Assembly (NCBI GenBank): GCA_022795575.1
Contig: JAAWGY010000210.1
Span: forward strand, 1-5,035
DNA: 5,035 bases
Direction: 5' to 3'
From: Angelakisella sp.
GTDB lineage: Bacteria > Bacillota > Clostridia > Oscillospirales > Ruminococcaceae
Positions 1 through 4,980 of this stretch are shown piece after piece (position 1 is the first letter of the stretch; each line of letters starts with the position of its first letter). The notes beneath the pieces are model-generated. The model had not been told where the DNA came from. It did not search any database and saw nothing but the letters and a program-made list of their open reading frames with translations. Both the position numbers and the translations under genes were made by a program.

Positions 1-95
1 GCCCAGGTATCCGTTTCATACCTTAGATAGTAGCGGGCCGCCTTTTCCGAAAGGCCCAGGGCGATAAGGTATCTCACCTTTTGTTCCAGTTCCAT
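1..95 (-). CDS. Partial gene of unknown function downstream of purE (N-terminal 31 residues)
   Basis: Reading leftward, an open frame begins with ATG at 95-93 and runs off the window edge. The first residues are MELEQKVRYLIALGLSEKAA, and the frame continues with a basic, tyrosine-rich stretch. A purine-rich ribosome binding site (GGAAGG) lies about 9 bases upstream, in the 15-base gap after the purE stop codon. An in-frame ATG at 101-99 is also possible but would sit too close to that site, so 95 is preferred. The tight spacing suggests cotranscription and perhaps translational coupling with purE. I do not recognise the protein. The visible part looks like an amphipathic helical segment with no signal peptide. 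It could be the start of another purine gene, but nothing visible shows that. Confidence 0.55.
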   Translation of the reverse strand, partial: MELEQKVRYLIALGLSEKAARYYLRYETDTW

Positions 96-110
96 CCCCA
101 TCCCCCTTCC

Positions 111-611
111 TTACTGCGCAAACTGCCCCGCCACCCGCCGGTCGCTTTCCAGGACGGCGGCGGTCATCTCTGCCCGCATCTTCTCCAGCCGCCGGGCCAG
201 CTCCGGGTCGGAGAGGGCCAGCATCTGTGCGGCCAGGATGGCGGCGTTGGCGGCGCCGTCCACCGCCACGGTTGCCACCGGGATACCGGCGGGCATCTGG
301 ACGGTAGCCAGCAGGGCGTCCAGGCCGTCCAGGAAGGAGCCCTTCACCGGGATACCGATCACCGGCAGGGTGGTGTGCCCCGCCATCACCCCGGCCAGGT
401 GGGCAGCCTTGCCGGCGGCGCAGATCAGCACCCCGAAGCCGGCCTCCTTGGCCCCGGCGGCGAAGGCGCAGGCCTCCTCCGGGGTGCGGTGGGCGGACAG
501 CACCCGCACCTCCCGGTCCACCCCCAGCTCGTCCAGCTTTTCGATGGCCTTTTTGACCACCGGCAGGTCGCTTTCCGCCCCCATCACCACGGCGGCTTTC
601 AGGTTTGACAT
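111..611 (-). CDS. purE: PurE, N5-carboxyaminoimidazole ribonucleotide mutase
   Basis: Cytosolic enzyme of de novo purine synthesis. Class I PurE converts N5-CAIR to CAIR, working after PurK. The 166-residue length fits the small single-domain, usually octameric family. Visible signatures are the N-terminal nucleotide/phosphate loop MGAESD (10-15), the SAHRTP motif (39-44) with His41 and Arg42, and the GKAAHLAG loop (67-74) with His71, followed by the conserved TTLPVIGIPV strand (80-89). The His-containing AAHL loop places it with class I mutases and not class II AIR carboxylases. The ATG at 611 is chosen because AAGGA lies 9 bases upstream. One oddity is that the usual Ser of the MGSxSD loop is Ala12. 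The gene follows a structured RNA and a terminator on the same strand and is followed 15 bases later by another open frame, so it probably belongs to an operon. Family assignment is secure; the mutase subclass rests on motif reading. Confidence 0.96.
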   Translation of the reverse strand: MSNLKAAVVMGAESDLPVVKKAIEKLDELGVDREVRVLSAHRTPEEACAFAAGAKEAGFGVLICAAGKAAHLAGVMAGHTTLPVIGIPVKGSFLDGLDALLATVQMPAGIPVATVAVDGAANAAILAAQMLALSDPELARRLEKMRAEMTAAVLESDRRVAGQFAQ

Positions 612-653
612 AGCATGACATCCTTTCTGTCAGGGTTTTCCCGTCGGCAAATG

Positions 654-691
654 AAAAAGGCCGCGGTGCGTCATCTTGCACTACGGCCTTT
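654..691 (-). terminator. Intrinsic terminator or attenuator between the structured RNA and purE
   Basis: On the minus strand an 8-bp stem AAAGGCCG/CGGCCTTT, one mismatch, then a further 6-bp stem (GTAGTGC against GCACCGC in part, with one G-U pair) close a loop of about 8 bases, and the 3' arm runs into TTTTT. This is a strong rho-independent signal. It ends about 42 bases before the purE start codon. It most simply gives the upstream RNA its 3' end, with purE expressed by read-through; it could also act as an attenuator. No competing antiterminator is obvious. Confidence 0.85.
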
Positions 692-821
692 GTGTTACAC
701 TTTGCCTGCTCCGCTGCCATATAAGCGCAGACAATCACAGGATACAGAGCGACACCGGCGACGATTCATATCTTTGTAGCCCAAACCGCTCTCCTCCCCT
801 CTCGCCTATGCTGGCAGTACC
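692..821 (-). ncRNA. ssrS: Structured non-coding RNA ahead of purE, probable 6S RNA
   Basis: The stretch between a good promoter and an intrinsic terminator carries no credible reading frame but folds into one long irregular hairpin. The outer stem pairs CTGCCA (817-812) and ATAGGCG (809-803) with CGCTTAT (727-721) and TGGCAG (719-714), almost continuously, with only a GC/A interruption. It opens into an asymmetric central bubble, about 10 purine-rich bases on the 5' side (802-793) and 18 on the 3' side (745-728). An inner stem AGAGCG (792-787) with CGCTCT (751-746) then closes a large apical loop. A rod with a central open bubble is the hallmark of 6S RNA, which mimics an open promoter and binds sigma-A RNA polymerase. 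In my recollection 6S genes often lie directly upstream of purE in clostridia. The full transcript to the terminator would be about 167 nt, slightly short for 6S. The alternative is a purine-operon leader of another class; I saw no match to purine, THF, ZTP or PRPP riboswitch cores. Confidence 0.55.
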
Positions 822-826
822 TCTAT

Positions 827-855
827 AGTGTATTCGTTTTTTGTCCGGTTGGCAA
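827..855 (-). promoter_or_regulatory. Sigma-A-type promoter for the structured RNA and purE
   Basis: On the minus strand TTGCCA (855-850) is followed by a 17-base spacer and TACACT (832-827). Transcription would begin near 821, exactly where the predicted RNA fold starts. The upstream flank is A-rich. The -35 box matches consensus at five of six positions, and the spacer length is ideal. Confidence 0.7.
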
Positions 856-1181
856 GTCCTTTTTTAGCTTTTCAGCCAAAAGCACAAGAACCGCCGGTTT
901 TTCGGGGGAAAATTGGGCAGGGCGGGGAGTATCCTTGCGGCAAGCCACCCTTCGCAAAAGGACAGAAAAGCTGCGAACGGACAGCCTTTTAGGCCGGCGA
1001 ACCCAAAATGCGCCCGCCTCCAGCGCCTACGGCGCGCGGCGGGCTGTTTTGGGGAGATAGGCCCTGCTCCTAACCCCGGCCGCGGTTTGCGCTTCCCCGC
1101 CAGTCAGGCGACAAACCGCCATAGCCCCCATCCTCACCAAAAAGCAGCTGCCCAAAACCGCGGCCTGACGGCCTACAACAA
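856..1181. other. Long intergenic stretch with inverted repeats and no convincing gene
   Basis: The open frames here have no ribosome binding site and have low-complexity composition (Pro, Arg, Ala, Gln), so I do not call a gene. Several small dyads are visible: GCTTTT/AAAAGC (867-872 with 878-883), TTCGCA/TGCGAA (951-956 with 972-977) nested near AAAAGG/CCTTTT (957-962 with 985-990), and GCGGTTTG/CAAACCGC (1082-1089 with 1112-1119), which encloses a further CGCC/GGCG stem. The stretch could be a remnant of a mobile or repeat element, or hold an unrecognised structured RNA. I see no transposase, tRNA or CRISPR-type pattern. Confidence 0.5.
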
Positions 1182-1220
1182 AACGGCAGGGCCTGTGCCA
1201 AAAACACAAGCCCTGCCGTT
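1182..1220 (-). terminator. Intrinsic terminator downstream of the AbrB-family gene
   Basis: A perfect 11-bp stem AACGGCAGGGC (1182-1192) pairs with GCCCTGCCGTT (1210-1220). After one mismatch it is extended by TGTG/CACA, leaving a small A-rich loop. On the minus strand the stem is followed by TTTTGTTG, a U-rich tail. On the plus strand no U tract follows. It therefore most likely ends the minus-strand transcript of the membrane-protein gene, about 130 bases after its stop codon and beyond the repeat element. Confidence 0.75.
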
Positions 1221-1230
1221 ATGATAGCCG

Positions 1231-1317
1231 TCCTGGGGAGTTTCGCCCGCTACGGCGGGCGACCAGGGCCCTGCCCTGGACCCGCAAGCCTTTGAAAAGG
1301 CTTGACCGAAACTTTTA
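1231..1317 (+). repeat. Three-hairpin dispersed repeat, copy A
   Basis: The element contains three consecutive hairpins: CGCCCGC/GCGGGCG around loop TACG (1244-1261), CCAGGGC/GCCCTGG around CCT (1263-1279), and CAAGCCTT/AAGGCTTG around TGAA (1285-1304). The set is bounded by short inverted ends AGTTTCG (1239-1245) and CGAAACT (1307-1313). Bases 1231-1270 recur inverted at 5035-4996 with one mismatch, which falls in the loop of the first hairpin. It has no coding content. It resembles a REP/MITE-type palindromic element and lies inside the probable 3' untranslated region of the AbrB-family gene. Confidence 0.8.
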
Positions 1318-1352
1318 GCGCCCTGCGGGCCTTTCTCGGACCACCCTGCGGC

Positions 1353-2405
1353 TTATCCCCCCACCAAATGCAACACCAGATTCACAATGTGCGGGAACAC
1401 CGTTACCACAATAATCATACGCAGTACCTGCAAAAATGTCACATCCGGATTGTCTACCCCCAAGTCCGAGGAAATCAGCGCCATATCCGAAGCCCCCGCC
1501 GGCGTAGCAATCAGCATCGCCTCCGCCCGGTTCAAATGCGTCACCCGAGGCAGCAGCCACCCCATCAGGAAGCAGTTGCCAAAATATCCCGCCAGCAGCA
1601 CCACCGCCGGCAGAATCAGGTACTTTAACTCCATCAGCTCCTGCCGCCCAAAGCAGCACCCAATATAGCTCCCGGTCAGCACCTGCGCCACCCGCTTAAG
1701 CCACATGGGAATGTACGCCCGCCCCAAGCTTAGCTTAAAAACCAGCACGCTAACGGTGGCAAAAAGAATCGTCCCCGCCGGAATCCCCGCCGCCTTGCCC
1801 AAAAAGCCAAAAATTGTGCCCACCGCAACCGTAGCCAGAATCACCCCCGGCCCCCGGTCCCCCGGGGCAGAAGCCTTCTTCACCTCCGGAGCAGCCTCCG
1901 CCCCCGCCGCATCCGCAGGCTGTGCCGCCGCCCGTGCAATCATCGCCGGGAAAAACCCGATCCCCACCGCCATCCGCACGAATTGCAGCACCGCAACCTT
2001 GGGGACACTCGCCCCCATATCCGCCGCAATAATGGGTATGTCACTCATCCCCCCCGGCACGCAGCACATCAGGCAGGTGACAAGCTTCTCCCCCGAAATA
2101 CCGTAAACAATAAACCCCACCACCAGGTTGAGGATCAGATACCCCCCCAGGAGGATAAACAGCGGCTTCAGCAGCCGGGGCAGCCGCTGCACCACCTCCT
2201 TGCTGACGGTGCATCCGATGAAGGCCCCCGCCGTAATCTGTGCGATGGTCTTGGCCATCCCCGGCATATAGGCGGTCCCGAACCCGATGTTCAGCGCCGC
2301 CGTCCCGATAATCGCCCCAACAATCATTCCGCCGGGCACCTTGAGCCGGTAAAAAAGCAGCCCGCAGACCGCCCCCACCAATAGCGTCAGCAGCATGGTC
2401 CCCAT
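1353..2405 (-). CDS. AbrB-family integral membrane protein (duplicated-domain putative transporter)
   Basis: A 350-residue, very hydrophobic inner-membrane protein. It consists of two homologous halves that align without gaps at an offset of 185 residues: residues 15-65 match 200-250 (both containing a GxxIGC motif), PGGMSD (117-122) matches PAGASD (302-307), and VLQFVRM (139-145) matches FLQVLRM (324-330). A hydrophilic Ala/Pro/Glu/Lys linker (about 160-188) separates them. Length, the P-G/A-G-x-S-D motif and the duplication are those of the AbrB family (PF05145; old names refer to ammonia monooxygenase), whose members are annotated as putative transporters; this is not the AbrB transition-state DNA-binding regulator. 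The ATG at 2405 is chosen because GGGAGGG lies about 9 bases upstream; the longer frame from TTG 2423 would place the start upstream of that site. It is divergent from an aconitase-family hydratase with which it shares a promoter region, which suggests the two handle a common carboxylate. Substrate and direction are unknown. Confidence 0.9.
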   Translation of the reverse strand: MGTMLLTLLVGAVCGLLFYRLKVPGGMIVGAIIGTAALNIGFGTAYMPGMAKTIAQITAGAFIGCTVSKEVVQRLPRLLKPLFILLGGYLILNLVVGFIVYGISGEKLVTCLMCCVPGGMSDIPIIAADMGASVPKVAVLQFVRMAVGIGFFPAMIARAAAQPADAAGAEAAPEVKKASAPGDRGPGVILATVAVGTIFGFLGKAAGIPAGTILFATVSVLVFKLSLGRAYIPMWLKRVAQVLTGSYIGCCFGRQELMELKYLILPAVVLLAGYFGNCFLMGWLLPRVTHLNRAEAMLIATPAGASDMALISSDLGVDNPDVTFLQVLRMIIVVTVFPHIVNLVLHLVGG

Positions 2406-2432
2406 AGAAAAACACCCTCCCAAAAGCTGTAA

Positions 2433-2485
2433 GGTATAGAAAAAATCTATAGCCTAAAAAGATTTTCGGTATTTGATTTATAGCC
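2433..2485. promoter_or_regulatory. Two related dyad-like sites, possible LysR-type regulator boxes
   Basis: The first site is GGTAT-N10-TATAGCC (2433-2454) and contains the perfect interrupted palindrome TATAGA-N5-TCTATA (2435-2451), equivalent to ATAG-N7-CTAT. The second is GGTAT-N6-TATAGCC (2468-2485). The TATAGCC halves are 31 bases apart, close to three helical turns. LysR-type regulators bind T-N11-A dyads of this style in divergent promoters, and Bacillus CcpC controls aconitase through ATAA-N7-TTAT boxes. The second site overlaps the -35 box of the hydratase promoter and the probable start point of the divergent gene. No regulator gene lies in the window, so the binding protein is inference. 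Confidence 0.45.
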
Positions 2486-2501
2486 TCCCCTATTATATAA
2501 T
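2473..2501 (+). promoter_or_regulatory. Promoter of the aconitase-family hydratase
   Basis: TTGATT (2473-2478), a 17-base spacer and a perfect TATAAT (2496-2501) form a near-consensus sigma-A promoter. Initiation near 2508 would give a leader of about 120 bases. The -10 box lies in the palindrome TATTATATAATA, which also supplies the -10 box of the opposing promoter. Confidence 0.75.
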
Positions 2502-2520
2502 AAGGCCAAGGATTCCACAA
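2492..2520 (-). promoter_or_regulatory. Probable promoter of the AbrB-family gene
   Basis: On the minus strand TTGTGG (2520-2515), a 17-base spacer and TATAAT (2497-2492) precede the gene. Initiation near 2485 would leave an 80-base leader containing the 2435-2451 palindrome. The -35 box is weak (TTG conserved only), so this promoter probably needs help or is weak. The -10 box overlaps the opposing hydratase -10 box. Confidence 0.5.
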
Positions 2521-2583
2521 GTGGCAAAGAGGAAAAAAGAGGAAAACCGGCGCCCCCTGGATGGAACCGGCTGTAGAACCAAG

Positions 2584-2621
2584 CCCCCGGCGGGGGTTGA
2601 TGATACCGACAAAAAGAGGAG
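2584..2621 (+). promoter_or_regulatory. Leader hairpin and ribosome binding site of the hydratase gene
   Basis: A compact GC hairpin CCCCC/GGGGG with a three-base loop (2584-2596) lies 20 bases upstream of a strong AGGAG ribosome binding site (2617-2621), itself 9 bases before the ATG at 2631. The hairpin is followed by no U tract, so it is not a terminator. It may protect the 5' leader or mark a structured leader; the ribosome binding site is what fixes the start codon. Confidence 0.55.
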
Positions 2622-2630
2622 AGATGACAA

Positions 2631-4931
2631 ATGGTAAAGCTGTATGACACCGGCGTTTATCTTGTAAACGGAAGGGAGCTTGTCCCCGACGGCCCCGAGG
2701 CCGGCGCTGCCCTGCGGCAGCTCACCGGCCGGGAGGTCCCGAAGGAGGAGGCCGTCCGGGGCACCATGGCCTATGGCATCATCCAGGCCCACAACACCTC
2801 CGGAGACCCGGACCGGCTGAAGATCAAGTTCGATTCCATCACCTCCCACGATATCACCTATGTGGGCATCATCCAAACCGCCCGGGCCTCCGGTATGACC
2901 CGGTTCCCCATCCCCTATGTCCTTACCAACTGCCACAACAGCCTCTGCGCCGTGGGCGGGACCATCAACGAGGATGACCATATGTTTGCCCTCTCTGCCG
3001 CCAAAAAGTACGGCGGTATCTATGTCCCCACCAACATGGCGGTAATCCACAGCTACAACCGGGAGATGATGACCCGGTGCGGCAAGATGATCCTGGGCAG
3101 CGACAGCCACACCCGGTACGGCGCTTTGGGCACCATGGCGGTGGGGGAGGGGGGCGGCGAGCTGGCCAAGCAGCTGCTGGGCCGCACCTACGATTTTGCC
3201 CGGCCGGGTGTGATCGGCATCTACCTTACCGGCAAACCCCAAAAGGGGGTGGGGCCTCAGGACGTGGCCCTTTCCATCATCGGCAAGGTGTACGCCAACG
3301 GGTACGTCAAAAACCGGGTGATGGAGTTTGTGGGGGATGGCGTGGACAGCCTGCCGGTGGAGTACCGCAACGGCATCGACGTTATGACCACCGAGACCAC
3401 CTGCTGGAGCTCCATTTGGCGGACCGACGCCAAGGTGGAGGAGTACTACGACATCCATGGCCGCAAGGAGGATTACCGGGAGCTGAACCCCGCCGCTGTG
3501 GCCTACTACGACGGGCTGGTCTATGTAGACCTCAGCAAGGTGGAGCCCACCATCGCCATGCCCTTCCACCCCAGCAACACCTACACCATCGCCGAGTTCA
3601 AGGCCCACCCCAAGGACGTCATCGCCGCTGTCACCGAGGCGGGGCGCAAGCAGTTTGAGAACGCCAAGTTCGAGTTTGCCCTGGACCAGAAGCTCCGGAA
3701 CGGGGAGATCTGGGTGGACCAGGGGCTGGTGGCCGGTTGCTCCGGCGGCACCTTCGACAACGTCTGCGCCGTGGCGGATATCCTGGACGGCCACTCCTGC
3801 GGCAACGGCAGCTTTACCATGAGCGTCTACCCCGGCAGCCAGCCCGCCTACCTGGAGCTGGTGAAGAACGGGGCCATCCAGAAGATCGTCAGCGCCGGGG
3901 CCATTGTCCGCGAGTGCTTCTGCGGGCCCTGCTTCGGGGCCGGGGATACCCCTGCCAACCAGGAGTTCAGCATCCGGCACACCACCCGCAACTTCCCCAA
4001 CCGGGAGGGTTCCAAGCCCGGGGAGGGGCAGATCTCCTATGTGGCACTGATGGACGCCCGGTCCATCGCCGCCACCGCCATCAACGGCGGGCGGCTGACG
4101 GCGGCCACCGAGATCGACGCCAGCTACACCACCCCCAAATACTTCTTCGATCAATCCATCTACGAAAAGCGGGTGTTTGACGGCTGGGGCAAGGCGGATC
4201 CGGCGGCGGAGCTGAAGTTTGGCCCCAACATCAAGGACTGGCCGGAGATTCCCGCCCTTACCGAGGATATTCTGCTGAAGGTTGTCAGCTACATTGACGA
4301 TCCGGTTACTACCACCGACGAGCTGATTCCTTCGGGGGAGACCTCCTCCTACCGTTCCAACCCTCTGCGGCTGGCGGAGTTTGCGCTGAGCCGGAAGGAT
4401 CCTGCCTATGTGGGGGCCTCCAAGGAGGTGCTGGCCATTGAGCAGCGCCGGGAGGCGGGGGAGGATCCCACCCTTGGGGATGCCGGGGTGGCTGGGGCCT
4501 TTGAGGTTATCCGCGGGTTGCCGGGCTTTGCCGGGATTGATGCCCGGGCGGTTGGGATTGGCAGCACCATCTATGCCAACAAGCCGGGGGATGGCTCGGC
4601 GCGGGAGCAGGCGGCGTCCTGTCAGCGGGTGGTGGGGGCATGGGCCAACATTGCCCAGGAATACGCCACCAAGCGGTACCGCTCCAACTGCATCAACTGG
4701 GGGATGGTTCCCTTCCTGACTCGGGACAAGGGTGTGTTTGAGAAGGGGTGCTATGTCTTTGTTCCGGGGGTGCGTAAGGCGATTGCGGAGGGCAGCGACG
4801 GGATTCGGGCTTATGTAATCCGTGGGGGCAAGGCGGAGGAGATCACGCTGTCGGTAGGGGAGCTGACGCCGGATGAGCGGAAGATTCTGACCGCGGGCTG
4901 CCTGATCAACTACTACCGGGCCGGGAATTAA
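2631..4931 (+). CDS. Aconitase-superfamily hydratase, YbhJ-like, substrate unknown
   Basis: A 766-residue cytosolic Fe-S hydro-lyase. Domains 1-3 span about 1-520 and the C-terminal swivel domain about 540-766. The 4Fe-4S ligands are Cys370 (GCSGG, equivalent to GSCTNS) and Cys431/Cys434 in CGPC. Other aconitase active-site positions are present: His140, Asp158-Ser159-His160 (SDSHT), Glu255, Arg453 and Arg458 (RNFPNR), Arg575, and Ser656/Arg658 (GSARE). Ungapped alignment to the mitochondrial aconitase sequence as I remember it puts His73 where Gln72 belongs, Cys101 in place of Asp100 (with His102 matching His101), and Val at the Asn258 position. Length and overall pattern fit the YbhJ-type hydratase branch better than classical aconitase A (about 890) or B. 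It may isomerise citrate or a related tri- or dicarboxylate; the altered pocket favours a different substrate. Start ATG is supported by AGGAG 9 bases upstream. The gene is divergent from an AbrB-family membrane protein. Codon choice shifts near the swivel domain. Family is certain; reaction is not. Confidence 0.92.
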   Translation: MVKLYDTGVYLVNGRELVPDGPEAGAALRQLTGREVPKEEAVRGTMAYGIIQAHNTSGDPDRLKIKFDSITSHDITYVGIIQTARASGMTRFPIPYVLTNCHNSLCAVGGTINEDDHMFALSAAKKYGGIYVPTNMAVIHSYNREMMTRCGKMILGSDSHTRYGALGTMAVGEGGGELAKQLLGRTYDFARPGVIGIYLTGKPQKGVGPQDVALSIIGKVYANGYVKNRVMEFVGDGVDSLPVEYRNGIDVMTTETTCWSSIWRTDAKVEEYYDIHGRKEDYRELNPAAVAYYDGLVYVDLSKVEPTIAMPFHPSNTYTIAEFKAHPKDVIAAVTEAGRKQFENAKFEFALDQKLRNGEIWVDQGLVAGCSGGTFDNVCAVADILDGHSCGNGSFTMSVYPGSQPAYLELVKNGAIQKIVSAGAIVRECFCGPCFGAGDTPANQEFSIRHTTRNFPNREGSKPGEGQISYVALMDARSIAATAINGGRLTAATEIDASYTTPKYFFDQSIYEKRVFDGWGKADPAAELKFGPNIKDWPEIPALTEDILLKVVSYIDDPVTTTDELIPSGETSSYRSNPLRLAEFALSRKDPAYVGASKEVLAIEQRREAGEDPTLGDAGVAGAFEVIRGLPGFAGIDARAVGIGSTIYANKPGDGSAREQAASCQRVVGAWANIAQEYATKRYRSNCINWGMVPFLTRDKGVFEKGCYVFVPGVRKAIAEGSDGIRAYVIRGGKAEEITLSVGELTPDERKILTAGCLINYYRAGN

Positions 4932-4980
4932 GGCAGGGCCTGTCCCACAGGTTGTGCCCGCCCGGGCCACCGGGCCGCAG
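4932..4980 (+). other. GC-rich hairpins after the hydratase stop codon
   Basis: Immediately after the stop codon CCTGT/ACAGG (4939-4943 with 4947-4951) can extend outward through GGCA/TGCC. A second stem GCCCGG/CCGGGC (4960-4965 with 4970-4975) follows. Neither has a U tract, so efficient rho-independent termination is not evident. The opening GGCAGGGCCTGT also occurs in the terminator hairpin at 1185-1196. The stems may protect the mRNA 3' end together with the adjoining repeat. Confidence 0.5.

Noticed and set aside
81..618. Plus-strand frames opposite purE
   Set aside because: Histidine-, glycine- and alanine-rich shadows of purE with no ribosome binding site.
16..738. A 240-codon minus-strand frame across the structured RNA and purE
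   Set aside because: It is out of frame with purE, reads through a terminator hairpin, and is Gly/Arg/Pro repetitive after the first 50 residues. It is a shadow of purE.
640..830. A purine, THF, ZTP or PRPP riboswitch ahead of purE
   Set aside because: The location invites it, but I could not find the conserved core motifs of these classes, whereas a long rod with a central bubble fits the sequence.
913..1224. A 103-codon plus-strand frame and a 60-codon minus-strand frame (1209-1027) in the intergenic region
   Set aside because: Neither has a ribosome binding site or protein-like composition, and both run through hairpins including the terminator at 1182-1220.
2041..2520. A minus-strand frame overlapping the start of the AbrB-family gene with a plausible membrane-like beginning
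   Set aside because: It is in another frame of the same strand and turns into low-complexity Gly/Ala/Arg sequence where it overlaps the real gene. The hydrophobic start comes from AT-rich promoter DNA.
2561..2647. A 28-codon open frame in the hydratase leader overlapping its start codon
   Set aside because: It could be a regulatory upstream peptide, but its ATG has no ribosome binding site at a usable distance and no run of regulatory codons is visible.
2493..4970. An 825-codon open frame antisense to the hydratase gene
   Set aside because: It mirrors the GC-rich codon pattern of the real gene, is low complexity (Gly, Pro, Val, His rich), has no ribosome binding site and no recognisable domain, while the plus strand encodes an intact aconitase-family enzyme.
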